A stretch of DNA of 50,626 nucleotides from RGIG5579 sp045602025 (lineage in GTDB: Bacteria > Bacillota > Clostridia > Oscillospirales > SIG627): assembly GCA_045602025.1 (NCBI GenBank), contig JAZSAT010000029.1, forward strand, positions 1 to 50,626, given 5' to 3'. Position numbers and translations under genes: made by a program. The notes beneath the pieces were generated by a model. That model was not told the origin of the DNA. It searched no databases and worked only from the letters and a program-made list of their open reading frames with translations. Within the stretch, counting starts at the first letter, position 1, and the number at the start of each line of letters is the position of its first letter. Below are positions 1 through 7,263 of the stretch, in pieces.

Positions 1-757
1 ATATAGTCAGTCGACGGTTTTGTCGCCACTCAGTCGGAGAAACACCATTTTCGCGCACAAACAACCGATAGAAATGCGAGTAATTTTGAAATCCGCAGTC
101 TTCGGCAATGCTTTCGGTTGTGTTTGATGTAACCTCAAGTAAATATAATGCCTTTTGAATTCGTATTTTATTCAGATAATATATTGGTGTTTGCGAAAAG
201 TCCTTTTTAAATATATTTATAATCTGATTTTTACTGTAATTAAATTTTTCTGATAAGATTTCAAGAGTTATTTTCTCATTAAAGTGGTGCTGTATATATT
301 CCGCTATATCATTTTCTTTTATTATTGGTAGTCGATTGCGATATAAAATGGATAAAATATCGAAAAACACAGCTACTTGTTCTGTTTGTGTGTGATTTTC
401 GTGCGAAATCCGATCCATTTTTTCAAGCAAATTTTTAAATAAAATATAATCAAACTCGCCGCAGTAATTGAGCGAGTCAGCATTATCGGCCCATTCTCCC
501 CAAAAGTGTACGTATAAATATTTAGGGCTATCGCTTGGAAGATGTCCTATTTGCTTACTTCCGTGCTGTTGTATGTGATAATGTCCTGCTGTCACTTCAT
601 ATTCTTTTCCGTTTTCCAAAAAGCGAAGAACACCTTCATAAACCAGCAGCAAAACATCATCGTTACACACGCGATTGATATGATACTCGTTTTTTTCGAA
701 AAATCGGAGCGAAGCATACTTGTAAATAATGGGTTTATTTAAATTGATACCTCTCAT
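1..757 (-). CDS. AraC-family transcriptional regulator (3' end cut by window edge)
   Basis: A minus-strand reading frame opens at an ATG at 755-757 and runs without a stop off the left edge, so about 252 codons are visible. The N-terminal part looks like an AraC cupin-type sensor domain (YEGVLRFLENGKEYEV, then YVHFWGEWAD). The C-terminal part is a double helix-turn-helix: LEILSEKFNYSKNQIINIFK forms the first HTH and IAEDCGFQNYSHFYRLF the second, followed by the usual GVSPTEWR ending, so only a few residues should be missing. It is divergent from the GH127-type glycosidase at 877, the classical layout of an AraC activator and its sugar-utilisation target. The direct repeats at 794-829 are its likely binding site. 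The ligand cannot be read from sequence. Confidence 0.88.
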   Translation of the reverse strand, partial: MRGINLNKPIIYKYASLRFFEKNEYHINRVCNDDVLLLVYEGVLRFLENGKEYEVTAGHYHIQQHGSKQIGHLPSDSPKYLYVHFWGEWADNADSLNYCGEFDYILFKNLLEKMDRISHENHTQTEQVAVFFDILSILYRNRLPIIKENDIAEYIQHHFNEKITLEILSEKFNYSKNQIINIFKKDFSQTPIYYLNKIRIQKALYLLEVTSNTTESIAEDCGFQNYSHFYRLFVRENGVSPTEWRQNRRLTI

Positions 758-793
758 ATAATCACCAACATTAGTATAGAGCACTATTGTGAT

Positions 794-829
794 ATTGTCA
801 ATGTAATTCGTTATATTATCAATGTTATT
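794..829. promoter_or_regulatory. Direct-repeat operator, probable AraC-type site
   Basis: Two 15-bp direct repeats, ATTGTCAATGTAATT at 794-808 and ATTATCAATGTTATT at 815-829, differ at two positions and start 21 bp apart, which is two helical turns. AraC-family activators typically bind tandem half-sites with this spacing next to or over the -35 region. The second copy ends 16 bp before the -10 hexamer of the 877 gene. The repeats lie between the divergent AraC gene and its likely target. The assignment to that regulator is inference. Confidence 0.6.
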
Positions 830-851
830 GGTCTTTTGGTTGTGATATACT
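823..851 (+). promoter_or_regulatory. Promoter of the 877 glycosidase gene
   Basis: An extended -10 (TGA then TATACT at 846-851) lies 25 bp before the start codon. The matching -35 position (823-828, TGTTAT) is poor, which fits an activator-dependent promoter whose -35 region is covered by the direct repeats. A strong ribosome site, AAGGGAGG at 861-868, follows 8 bp before the ATG. Confidence 0.5.
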
Positions 852-876
852 AAACGAGCAAAGGGAGGCGGATGAT

Positions 877-2688
877 ATGAAAAAATGGAATTTTTACACT
901 ACAAACGAGATAAAACCGACAGGATGGCTTTACCGACAATTAAAGCTTCAAGCAGACGGTTTGAGCGGTAATCTTGATAAAATATGGCCGGATATTCGGG
1001 ACAGCGCTTGGATTGGTGGAAACCGTGAGGGTTGGGAGCGTGTGCCGTATTGGCTTGACGGGTTTATTCCTCTTGCATATCTGCTTGATGATGACGATAT
1101 GATTAAACGGGCAAAAAAATATATTGATGCTATTATCGAAAGACAGCAGGTAGATGGGTGGATTTGTCCTTGTGCAGAGGAAGAAAGAGCAACTTACGAT
1201 ACTTGGGCGATTCAACTTATAACAAAGGTTTTAACAGTCTACTATAACTGCTCCAATGATGAGCGCATTCCAGATGTTATTTACAGTATACTCAAGAATT
1301 ATTACGAACTATTGAAGAGTAAGAAAATAAAACTTTTTTCGTGGGGAAAATTCCGATGGTTTGAATTGTTTGTCTCTCTTAATTTCATTTACGAAAAATA
1401 CAAAGCGCCATGGCTTGTTGACCTTGCCCGGATTATGAAAGAGCAGGGTGCAGATTATGAGGAATTTATTCCAAAGTGGAAACGCCCACTTAATAAATGG
1501 ACATTTGAAACACACATTGTAAACCTTGCGATGATGCTGAAGTATGAAGCTGTCAGCCACAATTTGTTGAATGTCGGGTATACAGATGCTGCCGAAAAAC
1601 TATATGATATATTGAAAAAATATAACGGCACAGCAGTAGAAACCTTTACCGGTGACGAGTGTCTTTCGGGCGTTTCCCCCATTCAAGGTACGGAGTTATG
1701 TGCTGTTGTAGAGCAAATGTACTCCTACGAGCTGTTGTTTGCATATACAGGTGAAACAAAATGGCTGGAACGTTTGGAGGTTTTGGCATTTAACGCCTTG
1801 CCGGCGACGATCAGCGAGGATATGTGGACGCATCAGTACGTACAAATGAATAATCAAATTGCCTGTCAAAAATTCCCCGGAAAATCATTGTTCCGTACAA
1901 ACGGAAAAGAGGCTCATTTATTTGGACTGGAACCCAATTTCGGATGCTGCACCGCAAATTTCAATCAGGGTTGGCCGAAATTTGCGTTATCGGCATTTAT
2001 GTATAACGATGAATGTGTGGCAAGCGTCTTGCCGATTCCAAGTCAGTTAAAAACTAAGGATATATCTATTACGCTTGAAACCAATTATCCTTTTGAAAAC
2101 ACACTTAAATATACCGTTGATGCAAAAAAGGATTTTAAATTTGAAATAAGGCTCCCGAAAGATGCAAAAAACATTGTGGTTAACGGTCAAAGTGAAACCC
2201 AAACCCACTTGACATTTAACATAACGGAAGGTGTGAAATGCGAATTTGTTATTTCCTTTGATTTCACTCCGCATTTTGTAAAATATGCCTATGATTTGAA
2301 TTATGTAAAATACGGAAATCTCGTATTTTCTTTGCCGATAGAAGCTGAAAAGATTATGTGCGAATATGAAAAAGACGGCGTAGAAAGAAAATTTCCATAC
2401 TGTGATTATGAACTTATACCAAAAAGTGACTGGAATTACGGATTTGCAGATACAGCGCTTAAAGCAGAATCAAAAACCAGCGGCGACATTTTCTTATCTC
2501 AGAGCAATCCACCAATCACAATAACGGCGAAAATGCAAAAGATTGATTGGGGACTTGAGGATGGATATGAGAGTGTTTGCGCAAGAATACCGCAATCCCT
2601 AACTCCTGTTTCAAAGGTGGAAGAACTTTCATTGATACCTTACGGCTGTGCAAAATTGCGAATAACCTTATTGCCGTTTGTAGAATGA
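877..2688 (+). CDS. GH127-type glycoside hydrolase (beta-L-arabinofuranosidase family, DUF1680)
   Basis: 603 aa with no signal peptide, so probably cytoplasmic and acting on imported oligosaccharides. The N-terminus (KPTGWLYRQLKLQADGLSG) is typical of the DUF1680/GH127 alpha/alpha barrel. The family's zinc-thiolate active site appears conserved: an E-x-C pair at E273/C275 (GTELCAVVEQMYSYE) and the double cysteine C357/C358 (NFGCCTANFNQGWPKF). In the characterised Bifidobacterium enzyme one of the paired cysteines is the nucleophile. An additional acidic residue, E261 (GDECLSG), precedes the site. Residues from about 380 on form beta-sandwich-like domains. Substrate is uncertain: GH127 and relatives release beta-L-arabinofuranose, but the wider family contains other activities. 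It is monocistronic with a terminator at 2698-2727 and is probably controlled by the divergent AraC regulator. Confidence 0.82.
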   Translation: MKKWNFYTTNEIKPTGWLYRQLKLQADGLSGNLDKIWPDIRDSAWIGGNREGWERVPYWLDGFIPLAYLLDDDDMIKRAKKYIDAIIERQQVDGWICPCAEEERATYDTWAIQLITKVLTVYYNCSNDERIPDVIYSILKNYYELLKSKKIKLFSWGKFRWFELFVSLNFIYEKYKAPWLVDLARIMKEQGADYEEFIPKWKRPLNKWTFETHIVNLAMMLKYEAVSHNLLNVGYTDAAEKLYDILKKYNGTAVETFTGDECLSGVSPIQGTELCAVVEQMYSYELLFAYTGETKWLERLEVLAFNALPATISEDMWTHQYVQMNNQIACQKFPGKSLFRTNGKEAHLFGLEPNFGCCTANFNQGWPKFALSAFMYNDECVASVLPIPSQLKTKDISITLETNYPFENTLKYTVDAKKDFKFEIRLPKDAKNIVVNGQSETQTHLTFNITEGVKCEFVISFDFTPHFVKYAYDLNYVKYGNLVFSLPIEAEKIMCEYEKDGVERKFPYCDYELIPKSDWNYGFADTALKAESKTSGDIFLSQSNPPITITAKMQKIDWGLEDGYESVCARIPQSLTPVSKVEELSLIPYGCAKLRITLLPFVE

Positions 2689-2697
2689 TATAAAGTT

Positions 2698-2727
2698 AAA
2701 AGCGAGGTGAAATTCACCTTGCTTTTT
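2698..2727 (+). terminator. Rho-independent terminator
   Basis: AAAAGCGAGGTGAA pairs with TTCACCTTGCTTTT around a very short loop (one G-T pair in the stem), followed by T residues. It ends the 877 transcript. The GCGAGGTGA core recurs at 5048-5078. Confidence 0.8.
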
Positions 2728-2881
2728 CTATGTGAAAAATTCAAAAGCTTGTTTTGCGTGGGGTGTGAGATTCTTATAACCCATGCCTCAATTTTTTTGC
2801 AACTCTGGTTTCTTACATTATACATTAAGGTGTCTTGTATTTAAATGTCTGCTTTTTAGGGATTATATCATCGTATAAAAC

Positions 2882-2909
2882 TTGCATTTTTGGTAAAATA
2901 TGATACAAT
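2882..2909 (+). promoter_or_regulatory. Promoter of the 2944 SDR gene
   Basis: TTGCAT at 2882-2887 and TACAAT at 2904-2909 with a 16-bp spacer and an extended -10 TGA at 2901-2903. AGGAGG at 2931-2936 gives a strong ribosome site 7 bp before the ATG. The stretch 2728-2881 upstream holds nothing I recognise. Confidence 0.65.
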
Positions 2910-2943
2910 TGAATTGGTAAAAAAATAAACAGGAGGTCAAAAT

Positions 2944-3762
2944 ATGAAAACTGTATGTGTTATCACCGGTGGCGGCAGCGGAATGGGTCTTGCTGCTGCA
3001 AAATGTATGCCCAAGGAAAAAATTATTGTAGTAACCGGGCGCACCTTATCAAAGCTTGAAAAAGCCGTTGCAGAGCTGAATGCGTTAGGTTATGAGGCTT
3101 ATGCAAAAACCTGTGATACTTCTAAAAGAGAAGATGTGATCGCCTTGGCAGACTACGCCGCCGGGCTTGGTACGATCAAGAATGTGATCCATTCGGCAGG
3201 CCTTTCTCCCGCTATGGCAGATCCTGAAAAGCTGATGCGTGTCAATGCTCTGGGAACTGTTTATGTAAATCAAGAGTTTTCAAGACGCATGCCACAGGGC
3301 GGTGTTATTGTGGATATCTCCTCTAATTCTGCCTATATGCTGCCTGATTTTCTTGCAAATAAAAAGACCTTTGCGCTGGCTGAAACCAATGAAGCACTTT
3401 TCCTTAAAAAGTCTTTAAAGCTAAGCAAGATGTTAAAGGATGCGTATAAGTCCTCGGGACTTGCATACGGCCTTTCGAAAAAGTTTGTTATCTGGTATGC
3501 AGCCAAGTGTGCGTACGAATACGGCGAAAAGAAGATTCGCGTTGTATCACTGAGTCCGGGACTGATTGCTACCGATATGGGCAACCTGGAAGCAAAAGAG
3601 GGAGCTTCCCTTTTGAAAACCACTGCTGAAAAACGCATGGGTCTTCCCGAGGAGCTTGGATATGCCATTGCAACGGTTGCCGATGAAAGAAACGGTTATC
3701 TTGCCGGTGTTGATATTCTTTGTGACGGCGGCAGTGTTATCGGAAAGCAATTTGTAAAATAG
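2944..3762 (+). CDS. SDR-family NAD(P)-dependent oxidoreductase
   Basis: 272 aa short-chain dehydrogenase/reductase. The cofactor motif TGGGSGMG is at residues 8-15. HSAG at 83-86 stands in for the usual NNAG. DISSNS at 124-129 supplies the catalytic serine, and YGLSK at 175-179 the catalytic Tyr/Lys pair. The C-terminus (SPGLIATDMG, then GVDILCDGGS) is that of classical SDRs. An insertion of about 35 residues (131-170, rich in Lys and Leu) separates the serine and tyrosine motifs, making that stretch longer than in typical SDRs. It has its own promoter and terminator, so it is a single-gene unit between sugar-related genes. A hydroxysteroid or polyol dehydrogenase role is possible, but the substrate cannot be assigned. 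Confidence 0.85.
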   Translation: MKTVCVITGGGSGMGLAAAKCMPKEKIIVVTGRTLSKLEKAVAELNALGYEAYAKTCDTSKREDVIALADYAAGLGTIKNVIHSAGLSPAMADPEKLMRVNALGTVYVNQEFSRRMPQGGVIVDISSNSAYMLPDFLANKKTFALAETNEALFLKKSLKLSKMLKDAYKSSGLAYGLSKKFVIWYAAKCAYEYGEKKIRVVSLSPGLIATDMGNLEAKEGASLLKTTAEKRMGLPEELGYAIATVADERNGYLAGVDILCDGGSVIGKQFVK

Positions 3763-3766
3763 AAAT

Positions 3767-3797
3767 AAAAAACGGAGTGCGTGCACTCCGTTTTTTG
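3767..3797 (+). terminator. Rho-independent terminator
   Basis: AAAAAACGGAGTGC pairs with GCACTCCGTTTTTT; stem core CGGAGTGC with a T tract on either strand. It ends the SDR transcript. Confidence 0.85.
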
Positions 3798-3812
3798 CTG
3801 TGTATTGTGAGA

Positions 3813-3841
3813 TTTACTTTTTATTTTTGTTGTGCTATAAT
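3813..3841 (+). promoter_or_regulatory. Promoter of the FAD oxidoreductase gene
   Basis: TTTACT at 3813-3818 and TATAAT at 3836-3841 with a 17-bp spacer and an extended -10 TGC. The same hexamers, spacing and TGC recur before the gene at 10357. Confidence 0.75.
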
Positions 3842-3873
3842 GGAAAAAACGATACAAATTGGCGGAGTGCAAT

Positions 3874-5043
3874 ATGAAAAACTACGATATTGCTGTTTGC
3901 GGCGGGGGATTTGCGGGAATCTCAGCTGCACTTGCTGCAGCGAGAGAAGGGAAAAGGGTTATCCTGTTTGAGAAACAGTATATGCTCGGCGGCCTTGGGA
4001 CAGCGGGTCTTATTACCATATATTTACCCCTTTGCGACGGATTTGGGAGGCAGGTTTCCTTTGGTATTGCGGAGGAATTATTAAAGCTTTCGATCACCTA
4101 CGGTGCTGAAAGCAGATATCCTGAAAACTGGCTGGATCATATCGGTACAAGAACGGAAAAAGACAAGCGTTATCAGGTGCAGTATAATGCGCAGGTATTT
4201 GCCATCTTAGCAGAAAAGCTGCTTTTGGAAAACGGAGTGGATATTCTTTACGGCAGCTATGTGGTTGATGTTTCCGTTGAGAACAAGCGCATTCAAACGC
4301 TTTATGTGGAAAATAAATCCGGCCGAAATGCCTATTTTGCCGATGCGGTCATCGATGCCACCGGGGACTGTGACATTGCTCACTTTGCGGGGGTTCCTAC
4401 TGCCACATTCCGGCAAGGGAATGTTCTTGCCGGATGGTATTATTATACAGATGAGAGCGGCTATCATCTGCAACAGGTAGGGGCATCGGAAGATCCTGAT
4501 GAAGAGAGGAAAGACAAAAAAGAAAAGCCGCTTGTCAGCCATCGGTTTTCAGGTCTTGACGGAAAAGAGATTTCCGAGCAGGTCTGCCTTTCCCATAAAG
4601 CGACATTAGAGCATTGGCTGAAAAAAAGAGAAACGGACAAGGATGCCTCCATTTCCACCATTGCAACCATCCCGCAAATTCGTATGACGCGAAAGATCGT
4701 CGGCGAATACGAGCTTTCACATACCGAAGAGCACAAGTTTTTTGAAGACTCCATCGGTATGGTTTCCAATTGGAGAAAGCGCGGTCCTGTGTATGAGGTT
4801 CCGTTCAGCACTTTATATAATAAAAAGATGAAAAACCTGATCGTTGCAGGACGCTGCACATCGGTAAATGAAATCCTTTGGGATATAATGCGTGTTATTC
4901 CGTGCTGTGCCGTAACCGGTCAGGCAGCAGGGACTGTGGCGGCGATGACAGATGATTTTTCGGCCCTTGATATTTCAAAGCTGCAAGAAAAGCTAAGAAA
5001 AAACGGTGTTGTGATCCACGAAAAGGATCTTCTTGAAGGATAA
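3874..5043 (+). CDS. FAD-dependent oxidoreductase
   Basis: 389 aa from the ATG at 3874, preceded by GGCGGAG at 3861-3867. An in-frame TTG at 3859 would add five residues but would remove this ribosome site. The N-terminal Rossmann motif CGGGFAGISAA (G10, G12, G15) with E33 binds the FAD dinucleotide, and the MLGGLGTAG segment at 37-45 is the second contact seen in the FAD_oxidored/FumA-like group. The C-terminal NLIVAGRCTS and VTGQAAGTVAA motifs close the FAD site. Proteins of this group in Clostridia and Bacteroidetes are usually annotated only as FAD-dependent oxidoreductases, often beside sugar-degrading enzymes. Substrate is unknown. It is monocistronic and converges on the 5087 gene with a shared terminator. 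Confidence 0.85.
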   Translation: MKNYDIAVCGGGFAGISAALAAAREGKRVILFEKQYMLGGLGTAGLITIYLPLCDGFGRQVSFGIAEELLKLSITYGAESRYPENWLDHIGTRTEKDKRYQVQYNAQVFAILAEKLLLENGVDILYGSYVVDVSVENKRIQTLYVENKSGRNAYFADAVIDATGDCDIAHFAGVPTATFRQGNVLAGWYYYTDESGYHLQQVGASEDPDEERKDKKEKPLVSHRFSGLDGKEISEQVCLSHKATLEHWLKKRETDKDASISTIATIPQIRMTRKIVGEYELSHTEEHKFFEDSIGMVSNWRKRGPVYEVPFSTLYNKKMKNLIVAGRCTSVNEILWDIMRVIPCCAVTGQAAGTVAAMTDDFSALDISKLQEKLRKNGVVIHEKDLLEG

Positions 5044-5047
5044 CAAG

Positions 5048-5078
5048 AAAAAGCGAGGTGATTTCACCTCGCTTTTTT
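5048..5078. terminator. Bidirectional terminator between convergent genes
   Basis: AAAAAGCGAGGTGA pairs with TCACCTCGCTTTTTT, giving a T tract on both strands. It serves the plus-strand FAD oxidoreductase and the minus-strand gluconolactonase-like gene, whose stop codon is at 5087-5089. Confidence 0.85.
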
Positions 5079-5086
5079 GTAATATT

Positions 5087-6073
5087 TTAGGAAAGCTCGA
5101 TTTCCGCAAGCGTTGCGGGCATTTCGTGAGCGGTGTTGACAACACCGTCGTGGGTTACGGTATCAAAGCAGGAAACAACAAGTCTTCCGTTCCATATAAT
5201 GGGTTCACCCGGCTGATCAAGCTCGCCGTGGAGTCCGTCGGTATCGCCGTTTTGTGCAAGCTTTTCGGCGGTGCCGTCTGGTAAAATCTTCACGATGGCA
5301 TTGGCGCAGAAATCGGCAATGTAAAGATTTCCGTCCTTATCCATGATCATGCCGTCGGTGCTTTTAAGATTTTCCTTATCCTGCGCCCAAATTTTGTTTG
5401 ACTTTACGGATAGGTTCTCGTTGAAGGTGATTTTGTAAACTGCACCGTCACCGAAATTGCCAACCAGGAGATTGCCTTCCCGATCAAATTCAATGCCGTC
5501 AACACCGTACTGATTGTCGGGGTTTTCCGTTACAAAGGTTGTAAGAATGTTTTTGTCCTCTAAGGTGTTTTTTATTTCAATGTTTTCGTCATTCAGTCCG
5601 AAGCGGTAAACACAGCTTACAAGCTTGCCCGACGGATGCTCAACCTTTTCCATTGTGCTCTGAGTTACATAAAGATAGCCGTCTTTGATGCGCATACCGT
5701 TGGGGTGCTCCATGTTTTTTGCAACAACGGTCGTTTTGATAATTTTATCACCCGCAAGGCGTATGCGCAGTATTCTTCCTTTTCTCACAAGCTCAGGCTT
5801 TCCGGGCCAGCCTTGATTATCACAGATATAAAGGTCACCGTCGGGTCCGAATGCGATGCCCATAGGGGAAGCAAGTCCTGTTTCTTCGTGAACAGGCACA
5901 TCGAACCATTTTTTGATGTTTTTTTCCTTATCGATTTTCAGAATACACCCGGGCATTGATTGATCGGCATAGTTTGGGCAGGCGAGAATCAGATTTCCAT
6001 CAGGATCGATGGCCATGCCGTCGGGCGTGGAAACATAATCGGGAAGTTTTGCAAAAAGATTTGATTTTACCAT
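5087..6073 (-). CDS. SMP-30/gluconolactonase/LRE-family beta-propeller protein
   Basis: 328 aa made of repeated propeller blades: TPDGMAIDPDGNLILA, SPMGIAFGPDGDLYICDN, HPNGMRIKDGYLYVT, GVDGIEFDREGNLLVGN and TDGMIMDKDGNLYIAD. These are typical of the SMP-30/gluconolactonase family, where acidic and asparagine side chains lining the channel bind a divalent metal and the enzyme opens sugar lactones. No signal peptide is visible. The divergent neighbour is a GpsA-like dehydrogenase and the convergent one a FAD oxidoreductase, so a sugar-lactone step fits but is inference. The start is preceded by GGGAG. Single gene. Confidence 0.8.
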   Translation of the reverse strand: MVKSNLFAKLPDYVSTPDGMAIDPDGNLILACPNYADQSMPGCILKIDKEKNIKKWFDVPVHEETGLASPMGIAFGPDGDLYICDNQGWPGKPELVRKGRILRIRLAGDKIIKTTVVAKNMEHPNGMRIKDGYLYVTQSTMEKVEHPSGKLVSCVYRFGLNDENIEIKNTLEDKNILTTFVTENPDNQYGVDGIEFDREGNLLVGNFGDGAVYKITFNENLSVKSNKIWAQDKENLKSTDGMIMDKDGNLYIADFCANAIVKILPDGTAEKLAQNGDTDGLHGELDQPGEPIIWNGRLVVSCFDTVTHDGVVNTAHEMPATLAEIELS

Positions 6074-6091
6074 AATTTTCTCCCTGTGTTT

Positions 6092-6126
6092 GTCCTAAAA
6101 AAGCTTACTGTATCCTTTTTAAGGAC
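6092..6126. promoter_or_regulatory. Imperfect inverted repeat in divergent intergenic region
   Basis: GTCCTAAAAAAG at 6092-6103 and CCTTTTTAAGGAC at 6114-6126 form an imperfect dyad just upstream of the consensus promoter at 6132 and between two divergent genes. It is a candidate operator; no cognate regulator is identified. Confidence 0.3.
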
Positions 6127-6131
6127 GGTAA

Positions 6132-6160
6132 TTGACATATTTGTGTTCATTTTTTATAAT
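6132..6160 (+). promoter_or_regulatory. Consensus sigma-A-type promoter of the GpsA-like gene
   Basis: TTGACA at 6132-6137, a 17-bp spacer, and TATAAT at 6155-6160. Both hexamers are perfect. The ATG at 6191 lies about 30 bp downstream, and the longer reading frame starting at 6086 would begin upstream of this promoter, so 6191 is the supported start. Confidence 0.85.
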
Positions 6161-6190
6161 AATAGCATATTAAAGAAAGGCTGTCAAAAT

Positions 6191-7237
6191 ATGAAAACAA
6201 TTACGATCATCGGTGCCGGAATGATGGGCTCGGCTCTTGCTTTTCCCGGGAGAGAAAACGGAAACGAGGTGCGCATCGTAGGCACACATTTAGATCGAGA
6301 AATCATTGATGCTTGTCGTAAGACAGGCCGTCATCCCAAGTTTACCAAAGACTTTCCCCATGGAATTTCTTATTTTCAGATCGAAGAAGTCAAAGAGGCG
6401 ATCATCGGTGCAGATTTTATCATTTGCGGTGTCAGCAGCTTCGGTGTGGATTGGTTTAAGGATGAGATTCTCCCTTTGCTTTGTGACGGTGTTCCTGTGA
6501 TTTCCGTGACCAAGGGCCTTATGAATACCGAGGAAGGAGAGCTTCTGACTTATCTTGATCTGTGGCAGAAAAAGCTGGATGAACTTGGAAAAAGCATTCC
6601 CTTGAATGCCATCGGCGGTCCTTGCACAAGCTATGAGCTTGTTTCCCACGATCAGACGGAGGTTTCCTTTTGCGGTAAGGATCTGGAGGTTTTGAGAATG
6701 ATCAAATCTGCCATGGCAACCGATTATTACCACATCAGTCTTTCCACCGATATTGTAGGTGTGGAAAGCGCAGTGGCACTGAAGAACGGCTTTGCCTTGG
6801 GCATTGCACTGACCATCGGTCTGAACCAAAAAGCTTTTGGTGTTGATAGCGAGCTTCACTTTAACTCTCAGGCGGCTGTGTTTGGACAGTCAGTAAGAGA
6901 AATGTATAAGCTTTTGAAAATGCAGGGAGCAGAGGATCTGGATAACCTTGTCCTTGGCGCAGGAGATCTTTATGTAACGGTCTACGGCGGAAGAACAAGG
7001 CTTGTGGGCATTCTTCTCGGGCGAGGCTTGAATATCGATGAAGCAAAGGAAGAACTAAAGGGTGTTACCTTGGAATCTCTTGTGGTGGCTGAGCGCGTTG
7101 CAAAGGCGGTAAAGGTAAAGGCCTCAAAAGGCCTTGTTGACCTTGGAGATTTTCCTCTTCTGATGCATATTGACGAAATTATTACACAGAAAAAGGAAGT
7201 GAATATTCCCTGGGAAGAATTCACCTTTGAACGATAA
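6191..7237 (+). CDS. GpsA-like NAD(P)-dependent glycerol-3-phosphate dehydrogenase family protein
   Basis: 348 aa. The N-terminal Rossmann motif IGAGMMGSAL is at residues 7-16. Family landmarks follow in order: VISVTKGL with the conserved lysine, GGPCTSYEL in place of the usual GPSFA, ALKNGFALGIA with the catalytic lysine of the ALKN motif, and GAGDLYVTVYGGRTRLVG matching the GxGDLxxT signature. GpsA reduces dihydroxyacetone phosphate to sn-glycerol 3-phosphate. The altered GPSFA motif and the isolated setting beside sugar genes suggest a paralogue, possibly acting on another phosphorylated or sugar substrate. It is transcribed from a perfect promoter and ended by a hairpin at 7236-7263. Confidence 0.78.
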   Translation: MKTITIIGAGMMGSALAFPGRENGNEVRIVGTHLDREIIDACRKTGRHPKFTKDFPHGISYFQIEEVKEAIIGADFIICGVSSFGVDWFKDEILPLLCDGVPVISVTKGLMNTEEGELLTYLDLWQKKLDELGKSIPLNAIGGPCTSYELVSHDQTEVSFCGKDLEVLRMIKSAMATDYYHISLSTDIVGVESAVALKNGFALGIALTIGLNQKAFGVDSELHFNSQAAVFGQSVREMYKLLKMQGAEDLDNLVLGAGDLYVTVYGGRTRLVGILLGRGLNIDEAKEELKGVTLESLVVAERVAKAVKVKASKGLVDLGDFPLLMHIDEIITQKKEVNIPWEEFTFER

Positions 7238-7263
7238 AAAAGCGAGGTTTTCCCTCGCTTTTT
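7236..7263. terminator. Bidirectional terminator between convergent genes
   Basis: AAAAAAGCGAGG pairs with CCTCGCTTTTT, with T tracts on both strands. It sits between the GpsA-like gene (stop 7237) and the M56 gene (stop codon at 7263-7265). Confidence 0.85.

Noticed and set aside
542..742. 66-codon open frame on the plus strand
   Set aside because: Antisense to the AraC-family regulator, whose HTH motifs are clear on the other strand.
2728..2881. Possible gene remnant after the 877 terminator
   Set aside because: Short frames on both strands show no convincing similarity to a known family.
6086..6190. Upstream extension of the GpsA-like protein
   Set aside because: It would start before the perfect promoter at 6132-6160 and puts hydrophobic, non-family sequence ahead of the Rossmann motif.
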